A stretch of DNA of 6,927 nucleotides from Synergistales bacterium Syner_01 (GTDB lineage Bacteria; Synergistota; Synergistia; Synergistales; Aminobacteriaceae), in assembly GCA_001604435.1 (NCBI GenBank), contig LVBO01000029.1, forward strand, positions 1 to 6,927, read 5' to 3'. Each line of letters begins with the position of its first letter. Within the stretch, counting starts at the first letter, position 1. Below are positions 1-5,475 of the stretch, in pieces. Under the pieces are notes generated by a model that had not been told where the DNA came from, did no database searches, and was given only the letters and a program-made list of their open reading frames with translations. Both the position numbers and the translations under genes were made by a program.

Positions 1-26
1 CTCCCTCCGGAGAACGCTTCTTTTCG

Positions 27-1421
27 TCAGCGCATTTTCCGTAAAGGTGGGGGGACATAGTGCGGCGGAACCGCGTCCGCCTTCGGCAGATACATCCGCA
101 ACGTCAGCGAGAAAGCCCCGTCGGGAGCGGGAAGCCAGTTCCCCTCCCTCGACTCGCCGGGAGATTCCTTGGAAAAATACAGCGTCAGCGAACCGTCGGC
201 GGCATACGCCGGCGAGGAGCTCTTGCTCCCGAGAGAATACCTGTCCAGCGGATTGGGGACCAGAACCTGTTCGGGCATCGAGTACATGGTGATCGACCAG
301 AACGCGTCGACCGGGGGCAACTCTTCCTTAGCAAATGTAAGAGCGTACGAGCGTATCGACGCGTCCAGAAAATCCCCGTCCTCGTCGAGGCTCGCGGTAA
401 GCGAGGAGACCTCCTCCGGGTCGGCGCCGTAGAGCAGCTCCTTTGCCGCTCCCGCACGGACGAGATACAGCCCCTGCAAACGCTCTCTGTTGCCGAAGAC
501 CCGCCTGTAGATCGTCCATCCGTTTCTCTCCTCGTGCAGCAGCGACTGCGACTCGGCGATCTGTTCAAGGGCGGAGACGATTCCGTCGTCGATCGCATCC
601 CTGATCGTCGCGCTGAAATCGTTCGCGTTGAAATAGAAGGACGGACCTATTCCCACAAGGCCGAAACGCTCGAACAGCGACTCTTCGGAAGGGTGCACCT
701 TCGCCTGCCCCATCAGAAAGTTCAGATAGGAGATGAAGTGAACGGAATCCGCGGCGATCTTCACGTACAACGGGAAGACTTCCGAAGGAGCCGCCTCGGG
801 AGGCCGAGTTCCAAGAAATTTGCTCAGAGGCTCGAGTGCGTACTTCTGCTGGATCGCACGCACGTTGGGCAGGTCGTCCGGGCCGTTGAGAGCCGTTCGG
901 CCGAAACAGAGCACGAAGTTCCCTTCGGACTGGAATACTGCATCGATGGCGCGGGGCGCTTTCCCGTTCCATTCGGGACCGGCGATCAGGAAAACTCCGC
1001 CGGAAGAACCGATGGTGCGCGCCCCGACGTAGGCGAAGTTGCTGGTATAGAGATCCACGAACTGGAACGAATAGTAGCGGTCGGAGAGAGGAGGCACGGT
1101 AAGCACCATGGGTTCCGCCCGAAGATCGAGCCATGCCGCGGACGAGAGCGTGTCGTTATGAGGACGGAACGTATCCCTGTCCACAGGGCCGAGAAGTTCC
1201 GCGGCGTGAACGAACCGGTTGAAATTGCCCGAAGCGATGGCCTGCACCTGCATCATCCGGTAGTTTTCCAGCATGGGGTATGCGAAGATATACGCCTCTT
1301 CCGCAATCGTGCGCGCCTCTTCATAGCTGTTCGTCCGGCCCGAAAGAGAGCATCCGGAGAGCGGCAGAATAAAAATCGCCATCAGGAACGAATACCAGAG
1401 TATTTTCTTCTTGCTCTCCAC
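27..1421 (-). CDS. DUF1254/DUF1214 domain-containing lipoprotein
   Basis: Predicted exported lipoprotein of 464 residues; molecular function unknown. Residues 4-23 form a signal peptide (KKK followed by a hydrophobic stretch) ending in the lipobox LSGC, so Cys24 would be lipidated; Ser at +2 would favour outer-membrane sorting under E. coli rules. The N-terminal DUF1254 part covers roughly 35-165, with the block RPHNDTLSSAAWLDL (87-100), then EPMVLTVPPLSDRYYSFQ and DLYTSNFAYVG. The C-terminal DUF1214 part covers about 366-447: AFWSITMYSMPEQVLVPNP, NPLDRYSLGS, ADGSLTLYFS and NWLPAPDGAFSLTLRMYLP. Both domains are in the usual order and look intact. The start codon is GTG; I chose it because AAAGGAG lies 8 bases upstream and the signal peptide begins directly after it. 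The gene follows a 202-base gap and probably has its own promoter. Domain assignment is confident; a periplasmic or surface role is inference. Confidence 0.9.
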   Translation of the reverse strand: MESKKKILWYSFLMAIFILPLSGCSLSGRTNSYEEARTIAEEAYIFAYPMLENYRMMQVQAIASGNFNRFVHAAELLGPVDRDTFRPHNDTLSSAAWLDLRAEPMVLTVPPLSDRYYSFQFVDLYTSNFAYVGARTIGSSGGVFLIAGPEWNGKAPRAIDAVFQSEGNFVLCFGRTALNGPDDLPNVRAIQQKYALEPLSKFLGTRPPEAAPSEVFPLYVKIAADSVHFISYLNFLMGQAKVHPSEESLFERFGLVGIGPSFYFNANDFSATIRDAIDDGIVSALEQIAESQSLLHEERNGWTIYRRVFGNRERLQGLYLVRAGAAKELLYGADPEEVSSLTASLDEDGDFLDASIRSYALTFAKEELPPVDAFWSITMYSMPEQVLVPNPLDRYSLGSKSSSPAYAADGSLTLYFSKESPGESREGNWLPAPDGAFSLTLRMYLPKADAVPPHYVPPPLRKMR

Positions 1422-1429
1422 GGCCGATG

Positions 1430-1436
1430 CTCCTTT
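1430..1436 (-). promoter_or_regulatory. Shine-Dalgarno site of the DUF1254/DUF1214 lipoprotein gene
   Basis: The minus strand reads AAAGGAG, 8 bases before the GTG at 1421-1419. It decides the start, because no in-frame ATG lies in a better place and the encoded signal peptide begins right after this GTG. Confidence 0.7.
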
Positions 1437-1475
1437 CTCTTCATGATGGGCGCGGGAAACTACGCGCTTTTCGAT

Positions 1476-1500
1476 ACGTAAAATTACGTACCTGGACGTA
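1476..1500. promoter_or_regulatory. Three ACGTA repeats at 10-base spacing, candidate operator
   Basis: ACGTA occurs at 1476-1480, 1486-1490 and 1496-1500, exactly one helical turn apart; the first two are full TACGTA palindromes and together form TACGTA-AAAT-TACGTA. The array lies 55 to 80 bases upstream of the lipoprotein start, where promoter or regulator contacts are expected. On the minus strand the TACAAT at 1502-1507 is a weak -10-like match immediately next to the array, but I see no good -35 partner. Regulator binding is inference from the phasing and position. Confidence 0.4.
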
Positions 1501-1562
1501 TTGTATCAGAAAAAGGGGGGAATGGGGAAGGGGGGAAGTTTTTTATTTTTCTATTACTTCAG

Positions 1563-1604
1563 GCGCGAAATAAGGCCCCCGTACGGGAGAGCCTTATTTC
1601 GCGC
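1563..1604. terminator. Long perfect inverted repeat behind the DUF917 gene, probable terminator
   Basis: The 14-base arms GCGCGAAATAAGGC (1563-1576) and GCCTTATTTCGCGC (1591-1604) are perfect complements. The 14-base loop contains a second palindrome, CCCGTACGGG (1578-1587). The hairpin begins 20 bases past the DUF917 stop and stands before the region that should hold the lipoprotein promoter, which is where the cassette transcript should end. It is not a textbook intrinsic terminator: on neither strand does a U-run directly follow the outer stem. If only the inner GC-rich stem forms, TTATTT follows it on either strand and could serve as a moderate U-tract. An RNA-stabilising hairpin is the alternative. 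Confidence 0.6.
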
Positions 1605-1623
1605 AAAAAAAGAACTATTTGCG

Positions 1624-2706
1624 CTACAGGTCGAGGTACTGCAGCAGTTTTTTTCCGATGACTTTCTCGGCGGGCTCGAAGAGATCCGGAAAGCGCATTC
1701 CCGCCCCGAGGAGAAGGCGCCTCCTGGAGACCGTAATGACGATGACGTCCATGTCGGAGGCGATCTCGGAGCTTGCGATGGTCATCCCCGTCTCCGCGTC
1801 GAACACCGTCACCAGATCCGGGAAGGTCGCAAGGCGCTCGTCCTCTCCGCTTTCGACCGTCATGTACTCCCTCCAGAAGGTGATCGAAATGTCTCCGATA
1901 TAGGCGGTTCCCGAGTCCATGCCTCCCGCCGTGAAGCGGTCGACGGCGTCGACCTTGCCCCGGCACAGCACCTCCCCGGGAAGTATCGACAGCACCGCCG
2001 CGGTCACCGCTTCGCCGCCGCCGTTTCGCACCTCTTTCACCGCGGCTCCGAGGCGAATCGCCAGCTTGATCGCGCCCGGAGCGGCGTTCTCGTGCAGGTA
2101 CTCCGCCTTCACAGGATTGCGCGCCACGGCGAGAAGACCGCCCACGACGCAGGCGTCCTGACGCACCATCGCCGTGACGGTTTTGACGTTCCCACGAAGA
2201 ACTCCTTCTATGTATGTTCCCTGCGCGGGGTCGCCGCCCGCGAAAGACTGCAGCGTCTGGTAGTCCTGCATGAGATGCAGCCCCATGGAACCCATCTCGG
2301 GCGTCGGATGCGCTCTGCCGTTGCATGGAGCGTCCAGGAGCGGCAGGCCCAGAATGGCCGCCTCCAGCCATCCGTTCACTATGCCTCCGCTGCCGCATTC
2401 GTTGGGGATGAGCGCGGCGGGGCGTTTCAGTCCACTCTCCAGCAAGAGCTCGATGCTCCGGACGTGCGCTCTCGGGCTGGCGAAAGGCGCCTTCTTCCGG
2501 TGCGGGCACGTCACCGTGGCGCACGTGACGACGGTCCCGTCCGGGTCGATGTCCTCGATATCCAACAACACGGGGCTGCTGATCTTGAGCGCGAGCTCGC
2601 CGAGCATCATCGCCTCGTCGATCGAGGTTCCTTCTCCTCCTCCGAGAATCGATCCGCCCAGAAGCGCCTCTTCGAGCACATCCATGTTCAATTGCAGCTT
2701 CGACAT
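1624..2706 (-). CDS. DUF917 family protein (S-methyl-thiohydantoin desulfurase-like)
   Basis: Soluble cytoplasmic protein of 360 residues, the usual length for DUF917. Characterised relatives include S-methyl-thiohydantoin desulfurase, and family members often sit beside hydantoinase genes; none is present here, so the substrate stays open. Visible family features are the N-terminal glycine-rich LGGGEGTSIDEAM (about 21-33), PNECGSGGIVNGW (101-113), LDAPCNGRAHPTPEMGSMGL (124-143), and a glycine-rich C-terminal part with LPGEVLCRGKVDAV and AGGMDSGTAYIGD (242-272). Conserved-looking Cys, His, Asp and Glu residues cluster in the second and third blocks, which is consistent with an active site. 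Two start codons are adjacent (GTGATG); I chose the ATG because GGGGAG is 6 bases away, against only 3 for the GTG at 2709. The gene starts 19 bases after the stop of the 116-residue protein, so it is probably cotranscribed. The exact reaction is uncertain. Confidence 0.85.
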   Translation of the reverse strand: MSKLQLNMDVLEEALLGGSILGGGEGTSIDEAMMLGELALKISSPVLLDIEDIDPDGTVVTCATVTCPHRKKAPFASPRAHVRSIELLLESGLKRPAALIPNECGSGGIVNGWLEAAILGLPLLDAPCNGRAHPTPEMGSMGLHLMQDYQTLQSFAGGDPAQGTYIEGVLRGNVKTVTAMVRQDACVVGGLLAVARNPVKAEYLHENAAPGAIKLAIRLGAAVKEVRNGGGEAVTAAVLSILPGEVLCRGKVDAVDRFTAGGMDSGTAYIGDISITFWREYMTVESGEDERLATFPDLVTVFDAETGMTIASSEIASDMDVIVITVSRRRLLLGAGMRFPDLFEPAEKVIGKKLLQYLDL

Positions 2707-2712
2707 CACTTT

Positions 2713-2718
2713 CTCCCC
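2713..2718 (-). promoter_or_regulatory. Shine-Dalgarno site of the DUF917 gene
   Basis: The minus strand reads AAAGGGGAGAAAGTGATG. GGGGAG is 6 bases from the ATG and 3 from the preceding GTG, which favours the ATG at 2706. The site lies in the 19-base gap after the upstream stop codon. Confidence 0.65.
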
Positions 2719-2725
2719 TTTCAGC

Positions 2726-3076
2726 TCACTCCAGAAGACGGGTGAGACTGATGCGGACCCGCCCCGCCTCTTCGTCGTGTTCCACGGTCACGTCGTCCGT
2801 CATGATCCCCACCAGATAGATCTCCTGTCCCGTGCTGATGTCTCCGGAGAGCGACCACGAGTACTCCTCCATTTCGCGGGCGCGCGGCATCCTGAGCAGC
2901 CGGGTCATCTCGCGGATCTTGCTCGAAGGGTTCCCCGAGTAGTCCGATTCGACGCATATCTCGAATCCTTTCTCGTTCCGGAGGACATGCGTCGAAAAGT
3001 CGTGCGCCCCCATGGAGAAGAAGAAATTCATCAGCTCGCTCACAATGCGCGAGACGACAAGCCGTTCGTATTTCAT
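2726..3076 (-). CDS. 116-residue conserved-looking protein, translationally coupled to DUF1576
   Basis: I do not recognise this family. The 116-residue product has no signal peptide or membrane span, so it should be cytoplasmic. It is acidic overall and has an alternating helix/strand look: a helical start with LVVSRIVSELMNFFFSMGAH (6-25), a strand-like GFEICVES (37-44), a charged helix SSKIREMTRLL around 51-61, an EMEEYSW segment (68-74), then GQEIYLVGIMTDDVTVEHD (83-101) and a terminal strand RVRISLTRLL (106-115). This layout faintly recalls small ATPase-like (GHKL) or ligand-binding folds, but no diagnostic motif is present. The start ATG overlaps the DUF1576 stop as ATGA, and AGGGAG sits 9 bases upstream inside the DUF1576 gene. 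This strongly suggests translational coupling and a working partnership with the membrane protein. A much longer upstream reading frame runs through DUF1576 and is not real. Confidence 0.8.
   Translation of the reverse strand: MKYERLVVSRIVSELMNFFFSMGAHDFSTHVLRNEKGFEICVESDYSGNPSSKIREMTRLLRMPRAREMEEYSWSLSGDISTGQEIYLVGIMTDDVTVEHDEEAGRVRISLTRLLE
3073..3076 (-). other. ATGA stop/start overlap
   Basis: The TGA stop of the DUF1576 gene (3075-3073) shares three bases with the ATG start of the 116-residue protein (3076-3074). This arrangement is typical of translational coupling between proteins needed together. Confidence 0.85.
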
Positions 3077-4353
3077 TCCGTTTCTCTCCCTCTGAAGGCC
3101 TCGATGAGGGGCACGAGCATAGCCGCGACGAGCCCCCCGGCGAAGCCGTTGTTGTACAAGTTGAAACCGGCGTGCAACACGCCGACATACAGCACCACGG
3201 ACGAGTGGACATACCCGGCCAGGATCCCCGCTTTCCATCCGAACTCCCCCGCGATAGGAGCGAGCGTCGTTCCGAAGAGCGCCGCAAGCTGGATTGCCGG
3301 ATCGGCAAGGTTCCAGTGCTTCGTCAGGCTTCCGAGAACCACTCCGGCGATGATCGGCGTAATATTTCTCGGCGTTTTTCCCATCGCGCTGAAACCGACG
3401 ACGGTGAAGATGCCTCCGAGCGTGGGGCCGTTGAAATCGCCGCCTACGATCAGCAGATAGGAGGTCGCAAGCAGCCCGTTCAACCCCATGTTGATCAGAG
3501 TCGGGGGGAAGTCGAAGATATCGACGAAGTCGGCCAAAAGGCGCCCCGGATGCGCCCATATCGACGCGAGCCCCTTGAAGGAGCGCCCGTTCAGCAAAAA
3601 CCCGGCGAGAATCATCGACAGGAACATCCCAAGAAGCATAGGGAGGAGCAACCCGTTGTTTCCGGTGGACCAGAGAACCCTCGCCTCCGGGACGAAGCCG
3701 TGCGAACGGAAGAGGGACACATAGAGCGTTCCCACCATTCCCGCGGTGAATCCGACGTTGTACAGGTTGTACCCCTTGTGCACCGAAAGGAAGGAGGCCG
3801 CGAGCGAGGGGAGCAGAAAACCCGCAGAAATTCCGGCGACGACTCCGGCGGCCAACCGGAAAGGGGTCGGGAGATGGAGACCGAACATCAGCTGACTCAC
3901 AAGCGGGGCGAGCGAGGTACCGAAGAACGCGATGTAGATGAACTTCAGGAACGACTCTTTCTGATGCCATGCGTAAAGCCACACGCCTCCGAGGATAAAC
4001 CAGACATTGAGCAGATTCTTTCCGAAAAAGGCAAAACCGGCTACGGTGAAAACAGCCGCGATGGAGATGCCGCGTATGTGGATCTTGTAGTACACAAGGA
4101 TCGCCGTGAAAAGCAGCGTCAAAAGACCGCTGTTGATAAAAGAAGCCCCGCGCCCTCCCACATGGAAATAATCGGAGATGAGATAATCCGGCTCGATGAG
4201 AATGAGCTTCAGCCCGATCAGGCTTTCGGAGACCGGGTTGGAATAGAGCCCCACGGCGCAGAGAAGCCCTCCGAACAGGAAGAGAAAGAGTCTTTTTCCT
4301 CCTTCTCCGACGAGATAGCGGTCAAAACCAAGCTTTCCGGATTGCTCCGTCAT
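3073..4353 (-). CDS. DUF1576 polytopic membrane protein, candidate transporter
   Basis: Integral inner-membrane protein of 426 residues with about 10 to 12 hydrophobic segments and no signal peptide; I assign it to DUF1576, whose function is not established. It consists of two related halves. GFAFFGKNLLN (106-116) matches GFSAMGKTPRN (320-330), FGTSLAP (144-150) matches FGTTLAP (360-366), and HKGYNLYNVGFTAGMV (192-207) matches HAGFNLYNNGFAGGLV (394-409). Such two-fold repeats are typical of secondary transporters and channels, so a transport role is a reasonable inference; the substrate is unknown. I start at the ATG at 4353 because AAGGGGG lies 6 bases upstream. The reading frame stays open to 4452, but the extra 33 residues are low in hydrophobicity, overlap the MBL gene, and have no clear ribosome site. 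The gene follows the MBL stop by 76 bases and overlaps the next gene by 4. Confidence 0.85.
   Translation of the reverse strand: MTEQSGKLGFDRYLVGEGGKRLFLFLFGGLLCAVGLYSNPVSESLIGLKLILIEPDYLISDYFHVGGRGASFINSGLLTLLFTAILVYYKIHIRGISIAAVFTVAGFAFFGKNLLNVWFILGGVWLYAWHQKESFLKFIYIAFFGTSLAPLVSQLMFGLHLPTPFRLAAGVVAGISAGFLLPSLAASFLSVHKGYNLYNVGFTAGMVGTLYVSLFRSHGFVPEARVLWSTGNNGLLLPMLLGMFLSMILAGFLLNGRSFKGLASIWAHPGRLLADFVDIFDFPPTLINMGLNGLLATSYLLIVGGDFNGPTLGGIFTVVGFSAMGKTPRNITPIIAGVVLGSLTKHWNLADPAIQLAALFGTTLAPIAGEFGWKAGILAGYVHSSVVLYVGVLHAGFNLYNNGFAGGLVAAMLVPLIEAFRGRETE
3086..3091 (-). promoter_or_regulatory. Shine-Dalgarno site of the 116-residue protein gene
   Basis: The minus strand reads GAGGGAGAG within the last codons of the DUF1576 gene; its AGGGAG core is 9 bases before the ATG at 3076. 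It fixes the start of the small gene. Confidence 0.65.
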
Positions 4354-4359
4354 CACGAT

Positions 4360-4366
4360 CCCCCTT
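4360..4366 (-). promoter_or_regulatory. Shine-Dalgarno site of the DUF1576 gene
   Basis: The minus strand reads GGGGAAGGGGGATCGTGATG. AAGGGGG lies 6 bases from the ATG at 4353, which supports this start over the upstream in-frame start at 4452. As in the DUF917 gene, a GTG stands directly before the ATG. Confidence 0.6.
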
Positions 4367-4429
4367 CCCCCCGAAGAACCGGAAGGAGTCTCCTCGGGGA
4401 GATACGACCGCAGGCGCAACACCTGGATG

Positions 4430-5425
4430 CTATGAACGCACCCACCGGACAATCCCCCTCAGGCTGTTTTTGATGAAGAACTCCTCCTTGCGGCGCTGTT
4501 CCTCTCTCAAGAAGGGAAGGAGTCCGAGCAGCGGGTCCTCGCGCGCTGTTTCCTCAAAAAGCAGGGCCACCGCCGCGTCCTCGTCCACCGCCGCACACAG
4601 GCGCGCCCTTTGGCGCCAGTCGCGGAACTGTTCCGCGGCCAGGCGCAACGTTTCGGCAACCTCCGTGGTCCATCCGTAGTGGCTGAAACAGAGATATTTC
4701 GCCCCGCTCTCAGCCCGAAGGAGCTCCATGGAGCGTTCCAAGGCTTCCCCGTCCAGCCGCGGAGGAGTCGCGGGGAAACGATAGGGCGCGGATACCTCCG
4801 GGGCGCCGGGAACCGTCCAAAGGAAACGGACCGCTTCGCCGAGCCCCACGCCCGCGGCTTCGCCGGGGAAGAGCACCTTCCCGAAGTCCGCGTGAAAGAC
4901 GTACGATGAGTGGTGCGATGCGTGTCCCGGTGTCTCGAGGACCGTAACCCCTTCCAGCAAGGGGTCGCCGGAGCCGATCAGACTCTCCTTCGGAACGGGA
5001 AGGATCGGGCCGAATGCGTCCGCCATCTCCGTGCCCAGCGTCGCGCGCGTTCCCTCGGCAAGCCTGGCCGGGTGGACGAGGTGCGCCCTCCCCCTCTCGG
5101 GAGCCAACACGCGCGCCTCGGGGAAGGAGTCGAGGAGCCGCCCGGTCCCGCCCGCATGATCGGCGTGAATATGGGTGAGCAATACAAGATCGACGCGCCC
5201 GACGCCGAGCGAACGCAGCGAACGCTCCAGGAAAGGAACCGAGGCCGAAGGCCCCGTGTCGACGAGGACGTTCCGTCCTCGTTTGAAGTCTCGAAGCAGC
5301 CAAGACGACAGATGATGATCAAACCCCGGAAGAGGAATCGGCAGATCAAGAAGGTAGAGAGCGGAACCCTCCTCCGCATAGACCTCGCGAACTCCTTCGG
5401 GGTTGGGGTTGACGAATGTGCGCAC
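4430..5425 (-). CDS. MBL-fold metallo-hydrolase
   Basis: Soluble cytoplasmic metallo-beta-lactamase-fold hydrolase of 331 residues from the start chosen here. The metal-binding motif THIHADHAGG is present (His85, His87, Asp89, His90), preceded by the typical NVLVDTG strand (Asp56). Further candidate ligands are His168 in ETPGHASHH and His249 in CFSHYG. At the position where many relatives carry the bridging Asp (GD), this protein has Glu189 in LFPGEAAG. The C-terminal 80 residues are helical and charged, as in thioesterase- or lactonase-like MBL proteins of around 300 residues; the substrate cannot be told. Two in-frame GTG starts compete: 5434 has a ribosome site touching it, whereas 5425 has AGGAG 8 bases upstream, so I prefer 5425 (5434 would add three residues). 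It lies 50 bases after the MATE gene and 76 before DUF1576, so it probably opens the cassette. Confidence 0.88.
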   Translation of the reverse strand: MRTFVNPNPEGVREVYAEEGSALYLLDLPIPLPGFDHHLSSWLLRDFKRGRNVLVDTGPSASVPFLERSLRSLGVGRVDLVLLTHIHADHAGGTGRLLDSFPEARVLAPERGRAHLVHPARLAEGTRATLGTEMADAFGPILPVPKESLIGSGDPLLEGVTVLETPGHASHHSSYVFHADFGKVLFPGEAAGVGLGEAVRFLWTVPGAPEVSAPYRFPATPPRLDGEALERSMELLRAESGAKYLCFSHYGWTTEVAETLRLAAEQFRDWRQRARLCAAVDEDAAVALLFEETAREDPLLGLLPFLREEQRRKEEFFIKNSLRGIVRWVRS

Positions 5426-5433
5426 TGCCTCCA

Positions 5434-5438
5434 CTCCT
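5434..5438 (-). promoter_or_regulatory. Shine-Dalgarno site of the MBL-fold hydrolase gene
   Basis: The minus strand reads GTGAGGAGTGGAGGCAGTG. AGGAG is 8 bases from the second GTG (5425) and would touch the first GTG (5434), so spacing favours 5425. Confidence 0.5.
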
Positions 5439-5468
5439 CACTCTCATGTGAAATAAAGCTCCACCTGT

Positions 5469-5474
5469 ATTATA
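5469..5474 (-). promoter_or_regulatory. Candidate internal promoter -10 box before the MBL gene
   Basis: The minus strand carries a perfect TATAAT immediately after the MATE stop codon. It would start RNA near 5462, about 37 bases before the chosen GTG. The hexamer 17 bases upstream (GTGCAG) is a poor -35 match and there is no TG extension, so the promoter would need an activator or be weak. It could let the MBL/DUF1576/DUF917 cassette be expressed apart from the MATE gene. Confidence 0.4.
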
Positions 5475-5475
5475 C

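Larger units (their letters stand above)
1422..1623. other. Intergenic region between the DUF917 and lipoprotein genes
   Basis: This is the longest non-coding stretch of the window. From the DUF917 stop toward the lipoprotein start it holds an A7/T7 run (1605-1611), a 42-base inverted repeat (1563-1604), a T-rich stretch (T6 A T5, 1539-1550), three G-runs on the plus strand (1515-1535), the ACGTA array (1476-1500), and the lipoprotein Shine-Dalgarno site (1430-1436). I see no convincing gene or structured RNA in it on either strand. Confidence 0.75.

Noticed and set aside
60..1481. 473-residue plus-strand reading frame opposite the lipoprotein gene
   Set aside because: It is rich in Arg, Gly and Glu with no recognisable domain and no good ribosome site. 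It mirrors the codon pattern of the clearly real DUF1254/DUF1214 gene on the other strand.
1501..2745. 414-residue plus-strand reading frame opposite the DUF917 gene
   Set aside because: It is a low-complexity Arg/His-rich product that crosses the hairpin and intergenic region; the minus strand carries a recognisable family here.
2726..3982. Long minus-strand reading frame of 418 residues through the DUF1576 gene
   Set aside because: Only its last 116 residues look like a real protein. The rest is an out-of-frame, Arg-rich shadow of DUF1576, and the ATGA overlap with its ribosome site gives the true start.
4354..4452. 33-residue N-terminal extension of the DUF1576 protein
   Set aside because: It overlaps the end of the MBL gene, has no family resemblance, and a good ribosome site precedes the inner ATG at 4353.
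3172..4473. 433-residue plus-strand reading frame opposite DUF1576
   Set aside because: It is a highly charged, unstructured-looking product opposite a membrane protein, a common artefact in GC-rich DNA.
5262..5282. Perfect 9-base inverted repeat (ACGAGGACG, loop TTC, CGTCCTCGT)
   Set aside because: It lies within the coding sequence for the conserved RNVLVDTG strand of the MBL protein and has no adjacent U-run; codon choice explains it well enough.
5445..5447. ATG just upstream of the MBL gene as an alternative start
   Set aside because: It is out of frame with the MBL protein; the in-frame starts are the GTG codons at 5434 and 5425.
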